Source: JAFMDF01 sp965222705
GTDB taxonomy: Bacteria > Bacteroidota > Bacteroidia > Chitinophagales > Saprospiraceae
NCBI GenBank assembly: GCA_965222705.1
Contig: CBDCUO010000037.1
Location: 1-64,000 of the forward strand
Length of the DNA stretch: 64,000 nt
Direction: 5' to 3'
Shown here: positions 18,941-28,097 of the stretch, piece after piece
Layout of the letters: every line of letters starts with the position of its first letter
How positions within the stretch are numbered: position 1 is the first letter of the stretch
Position numbers and translations under genes: made by a program
The notes under the pieces: model-generated
What the model saw: only the letters and a program-made list of their open reading frames with translations
The model's database searches: none
What the model was told of the DNA's origin: nothing

Positions 18941-19684
18941 TTACATTAATTGCTCACTGGTCATTCCAAAGCGTCTTTCTCTATCTTGAAAATTGAGGAT
19001 ACATTCAAAAAAATGCTGTTTGCGAAAGTCTGGCCAATATATAGGGAGAAATTGAAATTCCGCGTAGGATAATTCCCATAACAAGAAGTTGCTCAAGCGG
19101 GTTTCGCCACTGGTTCGAATCATTAATTCCGGATCGGGGAAGTCATGAGTGCTAAGAGCAGATTTAAAAATGGCTTCTGTGATTTCATCGGGGTTAATCA
19201 GTTGATCTTTAACTTGCTGGGCAATGTTTTGGGTAGCATTTAAAATATCCCAGCGTCCGCTATAATTCAGTGCCAGGACTAGGTCCATACGGGTATTATT
19301 TTTGGTACTTTCTATACCTTTTAGCAAGGCTCTGTGGGTTGTGGTAGGCAGTTTTTCCAGATCGCCAATGGCTTTGAGCCGGATATTATTTTTATTTAAA
19401 GTTTTGACTTCTTTGTGGACGGTATCTACCAGCAAGCGCATTAGCGTATTTACCTCAAAAGAAGGGCGATTCCAGTTTTCGGTAGAAAAGGCGTACAAAG
19501 TCAGATATTTAATACCAATTTCGGCGGCGGCTTCTGAAATTTCTCGAACGGCTTTCACGCCGTTTTTATGTCCAAATACCCTTGGCTTCCCCCGCTGTTT
19601 GGCCCAGCGACCGTTGCCGTCCATGATGACCGCAATATGCTGGGGCAATTTCTTTACATTGATCTTTGACTTTAAATCCTCCAT
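18941..19684 (-). CDS. uppS: Isoprenyl transferase (undecaprenyl diphosphate synthase)
   Basis: Cis-prenyltransferase that builds undecaprenyl diphosphate, the lipid carrier for peptidoglycan and other envelope sugars. The catalytic Asp sits in AVIMDGNGRWAK, with the diphosphate-binding GHKNG following. FSTENWNRP and the C-terminal IRTSGETRLSNFLLWE motif are all present. The length of 247 is standard. It follows lysS by 25 bp on the same strand, so they are probably co-transcribed. Confidence 0.95.
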   Translation of the reverse strand: MEDLKSKINVKKLPQHIAVIMDGNGRWAKQRGKPRVFGHKNGVKAVREISEAAAEIGIKYLTLYAFSTENWNRPSFEVNTLMRLLVDTVHKEVKTLNKNNIRLKAIGDLEKLPTTTHRALLKGIESTKNNTRMDLVLALNYSGRWDILNATQNIAQQVKDQLINPDEITEAIFKSALSTHDFPDPELMIRTSGETRLSNFLLWELSYAEFQFLPIYWPDFRKQHFFECILNFQDRERRFGMTSEQLM

Positions 19685-19709
19685 GTTTTATGACCTTTAT
19701 GTAAGTCGC

Positions 19710-21455
19710 TTAGCCTTTCTCTGCCATTTGCTGTATTACTTCCGGCTTCATTTGCGGAAAAAATAATACTTCTTGGATCGAACTTTGATTAGTCAATAGC
19801 ATGGTCAGGCGGTCAATACCAATCCCTAGACCCGAAGTGGGCGGCATACCATATTCCAAAGCCCGTAGAAAATCCTCATCCAGAACCATCGCTTCTTCAT
19901 CACCTCTCTGAGCCAATTTTAGTTGTTCTTCAAAACGCATTCGCTGGTCAATGGGGTCATTTAACTCTGAATAGGCATTGGCGATTTCTTTTCCATTGAC
20001 AAATAATTCAAAACGCTCTACCAATCCCTCTTTGCTTCGGTGTTTTTTTGCCAAAGGGGTCATTTCTATCGGATAGTCGGTGATATAAGTCGGCTGGATC
20101 AAGTGGTCTTCCACCTTGGCTCCAAATATTTCATCCACCAGCTTTCCTTTGCCCATAGAAGGATCCACCTCAATGTGCAATTGTTTGCAAACCATTCTTA
20201 ATTCATCCTCTTTCATTTTAGAAATATTGATCCCTGTATATTCTTTGATGGCATCGTACATGCTTAGGCGGCGATAGGGTGGCGTAAAATCAATGATGTG
20301 ATCGCCCATCTGCGTTTCCAATGTGCCATTTACTTCTTTGGCGATATAAGCAAGGCAGTTTTCCACCATTTCCATCATCCAGACGTAGTCTTTATAAGCT
20401 ACATAGATTTCCATAGAGGTAAATTCGGGATTATGGGTTCGATCCATGCCTTCATTTCTGAACATTTTGCCGATTTCATAAACGCCGTCAAAACCACCAA
20501 CAATCAACTTTTTTAAGTACAGTTCATTGGCAATACGCATGTATAAAGGCATGTCCAGGGTGTTGTGATGCGTTTTAAAGGGTCGAGCAGCGGCTCCGCC
20601 ATGTATAGGCTGCAAAATGGGGGTTTCCACTTCCAGCCAACCCTGCGCATCAAAAAAAGCCCGCATAGCTTTGATGATTTTGGTTCTTTTTAGAAAAACC
20701 TCCTTGATTTGTGGATTAACGGTTAAGTCCACATAGCGTTGGCGATAACGCAATTCGGGGTCTTTAAATTCATCGTAAATGTTACCTTGTTTATCTCTTT
20801 TTACAATGGGCAAAGTTCGAAGCGATTTCCCTAAAAAAGTCAATTGCCTGACATGAATGGTTACCTCTCCCGTCTGAGTGCCAAATAAATAGCCTTCTAC
20901 ACTGATAAAATCGCCGATGTGCAATTGTTTGATTAGGGTATTTATTTGCTCTTTTTCCACCTCCGTTACACCGATTTCTCCTTTTCTAAGATATAACTGA
21001 ATGCGTCCCTGCGAATCTTGCAGTTGAGCGAAAGGCCCTCGTTGCCCCATAAAGCGGCCGGCGATTTTTACAGAAGGCAATTTTTCAGGGGCATACGCTC
21101 CCAAGGCACTTACTCGAATGACCTTTATAAAATCCTCCAAAGCCATGGTCTCCCTGCCAATAGAAACATCAAAGGTCACTTGTGTTTCCAAGCTCAGGTC
21201 TTTATCGTCCAATATCGCTTGTGCTTTAAAACGCCTTTTGATCAATGATTCTACGATCTTTTCTGCCTTGACCTTGCCAATTCCCTCCAGCTTTTCTACC
21301 TCCTTTACCAGATTTGCACGGTATTCGCGGGTCGTAAAATCCGTTGTTTTAAAATTTATTTCTACATATTTGGCTGGAAACGGATCCACGCCCAACTCTC
21401 TGATTTTCTGCAAGGAATCGCGCCTTACCTGATCCTGGTCGCTTAAATGATGCAT
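19710..21455 (-). CDS. lysS: Lysine--tRNA ligase, class II
   Basis: Charges tRNA-Lys. The OB-fold anticodon-binding domain (about residues 120-220, KIAGRFMGQRG and AQLQDSQG) is followed by the class II catalytic core with motif 2 FRNEGMDRTHNPEFT and motif 3 GLGIGIDRLTMLLT. At 581 residues it is about 75 longer than typical bacterial LysRS (around 500). The extra part lies between the first helix (RRDSLQKIRELGVDPFP) and the OB-fold and contains LEGIGKVKAEKIVESL, which looks like a helix-hairpin-helix motif. Start ATG at 21455. uppS follows in the same transcript. Confidence 0.94.
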   Translation of the reverse strand: MHHLSDQDQVRRDSLQKIRELGVDPFPAKYVEINFKTTDFTTREYRANLVKEVEKLEGIGKVKAEKIVESLIKRRFKAQAILDDKDLSLETQVTFDVSIGRETMALEDFIKVIRVSALGAYAPEKLPSVKIAGRFMGQRGPFAQLQDSQGRIQLYLRKGEIGVTEVEKEQINTLIKQLHIGDFISVEGYLFGTQTGEVTIHVRQLTFLGKSLRTLPIVKRDKQGNIYDEFKDPELRYRQRYVDLTVNPQIKEVFLKRTKIIKAMRAFFDAQGWLEVETPILQPIHGGAAARPFKTHHNTLDMPLYMRIANELYLKKLIVGGFDGVYEIGKMFRNEGMDRTHNPEFTSMEIYVAYKDYVWMMEMVENCLAYIAKEVNGTLETQMGDHIIDFTPPYRRLSMYDAIKEYTGINISKMKEDELRMVCKQLHIEVDPSMGKGKLVDEIFGAKVEDHLIQPTYITDYPIEMTPLAKKHRSKEGLVERFELFVNGKEIANAYSELNDPIDQRMRFEEQLKLAQRGDEEAMVLDEDFLRALEYGMPPTSGLGIGIDRLTMLLTNQSSIQEVLFFPQMKPEVIQQMAEKG

Positions 21456-21496
21456 ATCATACCTAGTTTAAAAGAAAATTTATTTTTTAGGAAATG

Positions 21497-21504
21497 CAAA
21501 AATA
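21497..21504 (-). promoter_or_regulatory. Candidate -7 box of lysS
   Basis: TATTTTTG on the minus strand, a match to TAnnTTTG, 41 bp before the lysS ATG. No TTTG at the expected -33 position. Confidence 0.35.
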
Positions 21505-21672
21505 GCAGGATTTGAGGAAAAGGGAGAGGGATTTAAAAAAAATCAACTGCTTGGTAGATAAACTGGATAGTCTAAAAAAATCTTTTATTTCTCAAGTATC
21601 CCATCTTGATCTCGCATACATTGCTGCTAATCCGCATTTTGAGGATACAAGCAAAACTTTACTCAAAAAAAA

Positions 21673-21703
21673 TTTGCATTTTCAAAAAGTTATTTTACAT
21701 TTG
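21673..21703 (+). promoter_or_regulatory. Promoter of the tetR gene
   Basis: TTTG (21673-21676), exactly 19 bp, then TACATTTG (21696-21703): a full match to the Bacteroidota sigma-A-type consensus TTTG-N19-TAnnTTTG. The start codon is 30 bp further on, and the operator directly follows the -7 box. Confidence 0.75.
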
Positions 21704-21705
21704 CA

Positions 21706-21721
21706 TTAACCATTTGGTTAA
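21706..21721. promoter_or_regulatory. TetR operator 1 (autoregulatory)
   Basis: TTAACCA-TT-TGGTTAA, a perfect 7-bp inverted repeat with a 2-bp spacer. It covers the expected transcription start of tetR, where a bound repressor would block initiation. A near-identical site lies in front of tolC. Confidence 0.75.
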
Positions 21722-21733
21722 ACCATTCGATTG

Positions 21734-22339
21734 ATGCAAGTAACAACGGAACATATCATTTTGAATGCCGCCAAAGACATCTTTGTTAAAAAGGGTTATG
21801 CAGGGGCCAGAATGCAGGAAATTGCAGATGAGGCAGGTATTAATAAAGCGATGCTGCATTATTATTTTCGGTCGAAAGCCAAATTGTTTCAGGTGATTTT
21901 GGAGCAAACTATGGGACAATTGATCCCCAAAGTGGCACAAGCTTTTGAAATGGAAGGGATTGTTATAGAAAAAATTGAATTTTTAATTCAAAATTATATT
22001 CAAACTATTCGAGAAAATCCGCATGTTCCTATGTTTATTTTGCACGAACTGTCCCAAAATAGGGTAGAGTTTTTGGTGAGGATAAAAGAAAAAATGACCC
22101 AATTCCCCAATTTTCAACAGTTTTTTCAGCAAATCGAATCAGAGGCAAAAGCAGGGAAGATACGTGCCTTTAATCCCGTTCATTTGTTATTGAACATTAT
22201 GAGTCTATGCGTTTTTCCCTTTATCGCCAAGCCAGTTGTCACCAATTTAGTTGGTATCCCTGACTTAATGTATGACCAACTGATGCAGCAACGAGAAAAA
22301 GAGGTGATAAAGTTTGTGAAAAATGCACTTTCACCCTAA
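21734..22339 (+). CDS. TetR/AcrR family transcriptional regulator
   Basis: DNA-binding repressor, expected to control itself and the efflux operon that follows. The N-terminal helix-turn-helix (about residues 10-55) reads AAKDIFVKKGYAGARMQEIADEAG, cut here by the family hallmark INKAMLHYYFRSKAKL. The C-terminal ligand domain is not assignable to a known inducer. ATG at 21734 is preferred over TTG at 21731. The gene is 53 bp upstream of tolC, and matching palindromes precede both. The arrangement resembles E. coli CecR (YbiH) in front of ybhGFSR. Confidence 0.9.
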   Translation: MQVTTEHIILNAAKDIFVKKGYAGARMQEIADEAGINKAMLHYYFRSKAKLFQVILEQTMGQLIPKVAQAFEMEGIVIEKIEFLIQNYIQTIRENPHVPMFILHELSQNRVEFLVRIKEKMTQFPNFQQFFQQIESEAKAGKIRAFNPVHLLLNIMSLCVFPFIAKPVVTNLVGIPDLMYDQLMQQREKEVIKFVKNALSP

Positions 22340-22344
22340 TTTTT
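22313..22344 (+). promoter_or_regulatory. Candidate promoter of the efflux operon
   Basis: TTTG (22313-22316), 20 bp, then TAATTTTT (22337-22344), one base from the TAnnTTTG consensus. It overlaps the end of the tetR coding region, and the second operator lies 11 bp downstream. Confidence 0.45.
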
Positions 22345-22355
22345 TTACCCTCAAT

Positions 22356-22371
22356 TTAACCAAATAGTTAA
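22356..22371. promoter_or_regulatory. TetR operator 2, in front of tolC
   Basis: TTAACCA-AA-TAGTTAA, the same palindrome as the site at 21706-21721 with one mismatch in the right arm. It lies 21 bp before the tolC-like start codon and predicts joint control of the pump by the TetR protein. Confidence 0.7.
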
Positions 22372-22392
22372 ACCAAGAATTTAATTTTAACT

Positions 22393-23667
22393 ATGGAAAA
22401 TCGCCTAATCATACCCTTAATAAGCTGCTACTTTGCTTCTTTTTTAAGTGCTCAGGTCACAGATTTGTCCCTTTTGGAAGCCTACCAATTGGTAGAAGCT
22501 CAATATCCGAATCTAAAAAATAGTGCATTGCTGGACGAACTACATCGGATTGATTTTAAAAAACTGGATATTGCCCAACTGCCCGATATTCAATGGAAAG
22601 CGGATGGACGTATTCAGTCTGAAGTAACAAAATTGGGTGGCGAAGGACTGCCTTTTCAAACAGATTTGCCGCTTTATAGCTTGAAAACCTACTTGGAAGC
22701 TAATTATGTATTGTATGATGGTGGTTTGCAGGAAGCCCAGCAAGAACAACTAGCCACACAATTGTTAGCCGACAAGCAGTCGCTGGAAGTGGAAAAATAT
22801 GGTTTAAGAGAGCGAGTGAATCAATTATTTGTGGCTGTTTTGCTCCATCGGCAGCAGGTAAAACTATTGGATATAACGCTAGAAGATTTGGCAGCACGAC
22901 GAGCCATCATTGCTGCTGGGGTGGAATATGGAACCGTTTTGGAAAGCGAAGTTGCCAAAATCAAAGTTCGGGAACTAGAAATCGAAGCAGAAAAATCCAA
23001 TCTACTTTTGTCTGAAAAAGGTTCGATAGCCATGCTTGCTGCTTTGACGGGTACGGAGATGAGTCAACAAGTGGTATTAGGACTTCCTGCATTGCCAGCC
23101 AAAGAATTTATTCCTGAACTCAATCGTCCAGAACAAACCCTTTTTCAATTGCAAAAACAGGCTTTATTAAGTCAAGAAAAATTATTGGACATGGACAATA
23201 AACCCAAAGTCGCTGCTTTTGCCCAAGCAGGTGTTGGCTATCCCAATCCCCTTAATTTTTTGGATAATGATTTTGCCCCTTTTGCTTTAGGCGGTATTCG
23301 CTTTCAATGGAAAATCACCGATTGGGACAAGGCGGAATTAGATAAAGAGCGATTGTCTATCGCTGCTCAACAAATTGATAATCAACGAGCTACGTTTGAA
23401 CATAATTTGAACACCCAAATGGGACAGTACCTAGCAGAAGTAGAACGCCTGCAAGCACAAATTCAAAAACAGGAAACTATTGCTGCCTTACAAGCTGATA
23501 TTTTAAAGCAATTAGCGGCGCAATTGGAGCATGGTGTTATTACTGCTACGGATTATCTGACCCAAGCCAATGCAGCATTATTGGCTCGACAAAAACTGGA
23601 AGTTTTTCGTTTGCAATTATTAAAAGTACAGCTAGTGTTTTTGAATAATCGAGGTACTTTAAAATAA
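22393..23667 (+). CDS. TolC family outer membrane efflux protein
   Basis: Outer-membrane channel of a tripartite efflux system. A signal peptide (MENRLIIPLISCYFASFLSAQ) is followed by two halves rich in long Leu/Gln/Glu/Ala heptads, the coiled-coil barrel typical of OEP (PF02321) repeats. The motif LLEAYQLVEAQYPNLKNS is the usual start of the first repeat. The length of 424 is normal. It is the first structural gene of the operon, 5 bp upstream of the adaptor gene, so pump and channel are made together. Confidence 0.88.
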   Translation: MENRLIIPLISCYFASFLSAQVTDLSLLEAYQLVEAQYPNLKNSALLDELHRIDFKKLDIAQLPDIQWKADGRIQSEVTKLGGEGLPFQTDLPLYSLKTYLEANYVLYDGGLQEAQQEQLATQLLADKQSLEVEKYGLRERVNQLFVAVLLHRQQVKLLDITLEDLAARRAIIAAGVEYGTVLESEVAKIKVRELEIEAEKSNLLLSEKGSIAMLAALTGTEMSQQVVLGLPALPAKEFIPELNRPEQTLFQLQKQALLSQEKLLDMDNKPKVAAFAQAGVGYPNPLNFLDNDFAPFALGGIRFQWKITDWDKAELDKERLSIAAQQIDNQRATFEHNLNTQMGQYLAEVERLQAQIQKQETIAALQADILKQLAAQLEHGVITATDYLTQANAALLARQKLEVFRLQLLKVQLVFLNNRGTLK

Positions 23668-23672
23668 AGACA

Positions 23673-24596
23673 ATGAGACATTACATTTATTTTCTATTGC
23701 TTCCCTTAACGCTTTTCGCTTGCCAACAAGTCGAAGAGCGAGCAGATGCCTATGGCAATTTTGAAGCAACCGTCACGACAGTTAGTGCGGAAGCCAATGG
23801 GCGACTCCTTTTTCTGAAGGTAGAAGAAGGACAAAAAATGACCGCAGGCATCCTAATAGGGCAAGTAGATACCACGGCCTTGCATTTGCAACGCTTACAA
23901 TTGCAGGCAACGATAGGTACACTCCCTAAAAAACTAAGAACGGCTGAGCCGGATATTCAAGTATTAGAAGACCAAAAGCGCAATCTGATTCGAGAACGGG
24001 ATAGACTCCAAAAACTGGTTGCCGCCAAAGCTGCTACTTCCAAGCAACTGGACGATTTAAATGGGGAAATTGTAGTCGTCGAACAGCGTATTCAGGCAGC
24101 CCGCTCGCAAGCACAAACTGTCAATCGGGGTATTTTGGCGGAAAAAGCTCCTTTAAAAGCGCAAATTGAAGTCATCAAAGAGCAAATTCGAAAAGCGAAA
24201 ATCTATAATCCCATTAATGGAACGGTACTAACCAAACTCGCAGAAAGCTCGGAAGTGGTCGCTATGGGAACACCGCTTTATCGCATCGCTGTTTTAGACA
24301 CTTTGATATTGCGGGCCTATACGGACGCCGTGCTACTTCAAGATATCCATATTGGAAAGGAGGTAGCGGTTTTGGTAGATAGTGGAGCAGATAATTATCA
24401 ATCTTTACAGGGTAAAGTTACTTGGATTGCAGAAGAAGCAGAATTTACGCCCAAAACCATTCAGACCAAAGAAGATAGGGTGAACTTGGTCTATGCTTTT
24501 AAAATCGAAGTGCCGAATCCGGATGGTTTATTAAAAATAGGGATGCCTGCGGAGGTGAATTTTAAGGAAAAAGAGAATAAAATATCAGAAAAATAA
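23673..24596 (+). CDS. HlyD family periplasmic adaptor (YbhG-like lipoprotein)
   Basis: Membrane fusion protein linking the inner-membrane ABC pump to the TolC channel. A lipoprotein signal with LFAC at about residue 17 suggests anchoring by lipid. The lipoyl-type hairpin (ANGRLLFLKVEEGQKMTAG) is followed by a coiled coil with many Gln/Lys/Glu (about 80-165), the second lipoyl half (YNPINGTVLTKLAESSEVV) and a beta-barrel. The length of 307 matches YbhG-type adaptors. The stop overlaps the next ATG by one base (TAATG), indicating translational coupling. Confidence 0.88.
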   Translation: MRHYIYFLLLPLTLFACQQVEERADAYGNFEATVTTVSAEANGRLLFLKVEEGQKMTAGILIGQVDTTALHLQRLQLQATIGTLPKKLRTAEPDIQVLEDQKRNLIRERDRLQKLVAAKAATSKQLDDLNGEIVVVEQRIQAARSQAQTVNRGILAEKAPLKAQIEVIKEQIRKAKIYNPINGTVLTKLAESSEVVAMGTPLYRIAVLDTLILRAYTDAVLLQDIHIGKEVAVLVDSGADNYQSLQGKVTWIAEEAEFTPKTIQTKEDRVNLVYAFKIEVPNPDGLLKIGMPAEVNFKEKENKISEK

Positions 24597-25495
24597 TGAC
24601 CGCTATTCAAATAGAAAATATCAGCAAATCCTACGGCTCTACAAAAGCCCTTGACGCCATTCATTTTTCGGTAGAAAAAGGGGAATTGTTCGGACTAATT
24701 GGACCAGATGGCGCAGGCAAAACGACGCTATTTAAAATACTAACTACCCTGTTGATGCCCGATGCAGGGCAGGCTATAGTGGAAGGCTTTGACACGATCA
24801 AGGAGTATAAAAAAATCCGAAAAATAATTGGCTATATGCCTGGTAGATTTTCTTTGTATCAAGACCTGTCAGTGGAGGAAAACTTGAATTTCTTTGCGAC
24901 CATTTTTGGCACAACGATTCAAGAGAATTATCATTTGATTGAAGATATTTATGTGCAAATAGCCCCTTTTAAAAAACGGCGAGCAGGAAAACTATCGGGC
25001 GGTATGAAGCAAAAACTGGCATTGTGTTGCGCTCTTGTTCACGAACCCAAGGTGTTATTTTTAGATGAGCCCACTACAGGTGTAGATGCGGTCAGTAGAG
25101 CAGAATTTTGGGAGATGCTACAACGCTTGAAAGCCAAAGGCATCACCATTTTGGTCAGTACGCCTTATATGGACGAAGCCTCCCTTTGTGAACGCATCGC
25201 CTTGATTCAAAATGGCAAAATACTGCAAATTAATTCGCTGCAACATATTACAAACAGTTATCAAAAACCGCTTTATGCGGTGCGTGCTACGGGCTTCTAT
25301 CAATTGCTAAAGGACTTGCGTCATCAATCATTTACAGAACGAGTAGAGCCTTTTGGCGAGTACTTGCATTTGACGACTAAATCAGGCGTATCCGAAGCGA
25401 CCATTCATACTTTTTTACAGGAAAAAGGGCATACAAAGATTGAATTAAAGGTAACGACAGCTACTATTGAAGATGTTTTTTTGGATTTGATGTAA
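24596..25495 (+). CDS. ABC transporter ATP-binding protein (first ATPase of the pump)
   Basis: Cytoplasmic ATPase energising the ABC-2 exporter. Walker A is GPDGAGKTT, the signature is LSGGMKQKLAL and Walker B is VLFLDEPTTGVD, followed by a switch region that reads STPYMDEAS in place of the usual STH. It resembles the N-terminal half of YbhF, which in E. coli is one protein with two nucleotide-binding domains; here the two domains are separate genes. The C-terminal 70 residues form the usual accessory domain. The second ATPase gene is displaced 1.2 kb downstream by an unrelated ORF. Confidence 0.92.
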   Translation: MTAIQIENISKSYGSTKALDAIHFSVEKGELFGLIGPDGAGKTTLFKILTTLLMPDAGQAIVEGFDTIKEYKKIRKIIGYMPGRFSLYQDLSVEENLNFFATIFGTTIQENYHLIEDIYVQIAPFKKRRAGKLSGGMKQKLALCCALVHEPKVLFLDEPTTGVDAVSRAEFWEMLQRLKAKGITILVSTPYMDEASLCERIALIQNGKILQINSLQHITNSYQKPLYAVRATGFYQLLKDLRHQSFTERVEPFGEYLHLTTKSGVSEATIHTFLQEKGHTKIELKVTTATIEDVFLDLM

Positions 25496-25579
25496 TCGCA
25501 AATAAATAGGCTTTTTTTCGATTATAATCGCAAAAATAAACTTATATTTAGGATTATAAATTGAATTAAACAACATAGG

Positions 25580-26701
25580 ATGGTACAACGAAATATACAA
25601 ACAAGTATAGAAGGATTAATTGATTTTGATAAAGCAATTATTATTAAAGGAGCTAGACAAGTAGGCAAAACAACTCTTATTAAAGCCCTTCTAGCAGGCA
25701 AGTCAAACGTTCTATGGATTGATGGTGATGATCCACAAGATAGATTATTGTGGAATAACACCTCGAAAGCCAATCTGAAACTATACATAGCAGATTTTGA
25801 CTTCATCGTTTTTGATGAAGCACAAAGAATTGAGAATATCGGACTAACTGTAAAAATGATTTTGGACTTGAAAATGAAAAAACAAGTATTTATTTCAGGT
25901 AGTTCTTCTTTGAATCTTTCCTCCAGTATCAATGAAGCACTTACTGGTCGAAAATGGACCTTTGAGTTATTCCCGTTTTCATGGTCAGAAATAGTAGGCG
26001 AAATAAAATTGTTTCCTGCCATTCAGGCACTTGATGTATTACTAATTTATGGTAGCTACCCAGAAATATTTTTATCCAACAAACATAAAATTAGACGCTT
26101 AAAAGAATTGTCATCTTCTTATCTATATAAAGATATTTTAGAAGTAGGACAAATAAGAAAACCGGACTTAATTATAAAACTCTTAAAAGCACTTGCTTTT
26201 CAGGTTGGGGCGGAGGTTTCCTATAATGAATTAGCTAATATGCTCCAAGTAGATAATCAAACGATCAAAAAATATATTGGTCTGCTAGAAGATAGTTATG
26301 TGATTTTTAGAATTGAGCCACACGCTACTAATAAGAGAAAAGAAATTGCTACTTCCAGAAAAATTTATTTTTATGATAATGGCATTCGCAATGCTCTCAT
26401 TAATAATTATAATCCGCTTTCAGAGAGGAATGATATAGGGGCACTTTGGGAAAATTTTATCGTTAGTGAATTTCTTAAAAAACAGGCATATTTAGAGCAA
26501 GATGGTACGATCAAATTTTGGCGAACAAAGTCTGGTTCAGAGATAGATTTAGTACTAGATGTAGGTCCAAGTCTTTCAGTATATGAAATAAAATATAATT
26601 CGAAAAAAAAAGGAAAATTTTCACAGCTATTTATTGAACAGTACCGACCTGAGGTAATGGCGACCATTAACCGAGCGAATTTTTTTGAATATTTGAAATA
26701 A
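25580..26701 (+). CDS. AAA ATPase with DUF4143 domain
   Basis: ATPase of the AAA_14/DUF4143 family. Walker A is GARQVGKTTL, Walker B FIVFDEAQ, and sensor 1 lies in ISGSSSLNLS. The C-terminal DUF4143 part includes SGSEIDLVL and VYEIKYN, a pattern like the PD-(D/E)xK nuclease core. Such proteins are frequent, mobile and poorly understood, with suggested DNA- or toxin-related roles. It sits between the two ATPase genes of the efflux operon, with an 84-bp AT-rich leader of its own, and has no apparent link to the pump. It may have been inserted here as an accessory gene. Confidence 0.85.
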   Translation: MVQRNIQTSIEGLIDFDKAIIIKGARQVGKTTLIKALLAGKSNVLWIDGDDPQDRLLWNNTSKANLKLYIADFDFIVFDEAQRIENIGLTVKMILDLKMKKQVFISGSSSLNLSSSINEALTGRKWTFELFPFSWSEIVGEIKLFPAIQALDVLLIYGSYPEIFLSNKHKIRRLKELSSSYLYKDILEVGQIRKPDLIIKLLKALAFQVGAEVSYNELANMLQVDNQTIKKYIGLLEDSYVIFRIEPHATNKRKEIATSRKIYFYDNGIRNALINNYNPLSERNDIGALWENFIVSEFLKKQAYLEQDGTIKFWRTKSGSEIDLVLDVGPSLSVYEIKYNSKKKGKFSQLFIEQYRPEVMATINRANFFEYLK

Positions 26702-26753
26702 TGTCAGTTTCGATGAAATAAGTCACATTGAACCAACCAGCCAAATAAGTTAA

Positions 26754-27482
26754 ATGCCTATACCCGCCTATGCCATAAAAGCCAGCAATCTTACCAAACG
26801 ATTTGGTGATTTTACTGCCGTGGATGCCATTACTTTTGAAGTAAAGGAAGGCGAGATTTTCGGCTTTCTGGGCGCTAATGGCGCAGGTAAAACCACCGCT
26901 ATTAAAATGCTCATTGGCTTGAGTCGTCCAACGGAAGGAATGGCCAATGTGGTGGGGTTTGATGTCTATAAACAAACCGAACAGATTAAGGAAAATATCG
27001 GCTATATGAGCCAAAAATTTAGCCTTTATGAAGACCTAACCGTTCGAGAGAATATTCGTTTTTATGGAGGGATTTATGGTTTGACAAGGCGACAAATTAA
27101 GCAAAAAACGGAAGCCATTATCGAAACACTCCAATTACAAAAAAATGCAGATAAAGTGGTGCAGGATTTACCGTTGGGTTGGAAGCAAAGATTGGCATTT
27201 GCTGTTGCAGGCGTACATGAACCCAAAATCATTTTTATGGATGAACCAACAGGTGGTGTGGACCCTGCTACCCGTCGTCAATTCTGGGAAATGATTTATG
27301 AAGCCGCCCATAAGGGCATTACCATTTTTGTGACGACGCATTATATGGATGAAGCAGAATATTGTGACCGAATCAGCATTATGGTGGCTGGAAAAATGGA
27401 AGCCCTGGGTACGCCTCGGGCTTTGAAAGCACAGTTTGAAGCAGCCAGCATGGAGGAGGTGTTTTTGAAATTGGCAAGATAG
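26754..27482 (+). CDS. ABC transporter ATP-binding protein (second ATPase of the pump)
   Basis: Second nucleotide-binding protein. Walker A is GANGAGKTT and Walker B IIFMDEPTGGVDP, with the switch His in TTHYMDEAE. The signature is LPLGWKQRL instead of LSGGQ; the equivalent second domain of YbhF has a similar LPLG form, so this is probably a family trait rather than damage. At 242 residues it is a bare ATPase domain. Together with the 24596-25495 product it would form the asymmetric ATPase pair. A Uma2 gene separates it from the permeases. Confidence 0.9.
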   Translation: MPIPAYAIKASNLTKRFGDFTAVDAITFEVKEGEIFGFLGANGAGKTTAIKMLIGLSRPTEGMANVVGFDVYKQTEQIKENIGYMSQKFSLYEDLTVRENIRFYGGIYGLTRRQIKQKTEAIIETLQLQKNADKVVQDLPLGWKQRLAFAVAGVHEPKIIFMDEPTGGVDPATRRQFWEMIYEAAHKGITIFVTTHYMDEAEYCDRISIMVAGKMEALGTPRALKAQFEAASMEEVFLKLAR

Positions 27483-27518
27483 TACGTATCTTTCTTTACA
27501 TTTCTAAAATAGAAAAAT

Positions 27519-28097
27519 ATGATAACAAATATCAAGCAACTGGATTTATCAAAAAAATATACTTACGCAGATTATCTAACATGGCAATTCAAAGAACGGG
27601 TTGAACTTATTAGGGGACGAATTCTTAAAATGTCTCCTGCCCCTAACCTAAAACATCAAAGAATTTCAGGCGATTTATTTTATGAGATAAAGAGTTTTGT
27701 CAAATATAACAAATGTCAGGTGTTTCATGCTCCTTTTGATGTTCGTTTACTCACCTCAAAGAAAAAAGATAAAATAGATACCGTAGTACAACCTGATATT
27801 ACTGTAGTTTGTGATGAGCAAAAACTAGACGAACAAGGATGCAATGGAATCCCTGATATAGTGATAGAAATTTTATCGCCTGGCAATACGAAGCGAGAAA
27901 TGAAAGAGAAATTTGAATTGTATCTAACTGCTAAAATCCCTGAATATTGGCTAGTGGACCCAGAAAGAGAATCCATTATTGTATATACGTTAAATGAAGA
28001 GCAAAAATACGTGGGCAGTAAGCCTTATATGGAAGGGGATACTATTAAAAGCACAACCCTAACAGGCTTTGAATTGGTAGTGGCAAGTATATTCTAG
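27519..28097 (+). CDS. Uma2 family protein (putative restriction-endonuclease-fold)
   Basis: DUF820/Uma2 family, with a PD-(D/E)xK nuclease-like core. VQPDITVV supplies the Asp, and GIPDIVIEILSPGN supplies the Glu strand; the family motif EYWLVDPE follows. Members are common and multi-copy in cyanobacteria and in some Bacteroidota. The biochemical activity is generally unproven. It lies between the second ATPase gene and the first permease of the pump operon, with 36 and 14 bp spacers, and shows no functional connection to efflux. Confidence 0.85.
   Translation: MITNIKQLDLSKKYTYADYLTWQFKERVELIRGRILKMSPAPNLKHQRISGDLFYEIKSFVKYNKCQVFHAPFDVRLLTSKKKDKIDTVVQPDITVVCDEQKLDEQGCNGIPDIVIEILSPGNTKREMKEKFELYLTAKIPEYWLVDPERESIIVYTLNEEQKYVGSKPYMEGDTIKSTTLTGFELVVASIF

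Noticed and set aside
21512..21709. 65-codon ORF before tetR
   Set aside because: It overlaps the clear tetR promoter and operator, has no family and begins with a weak start.
27160..27200. Inactivated signature motif in the second ABC ATPase
   Set aside because: LPLGWKQRL departs from LSGGQ, but the comparable second domain of YbhF-type ATPases has a similar form, so it is not evidence of decay.
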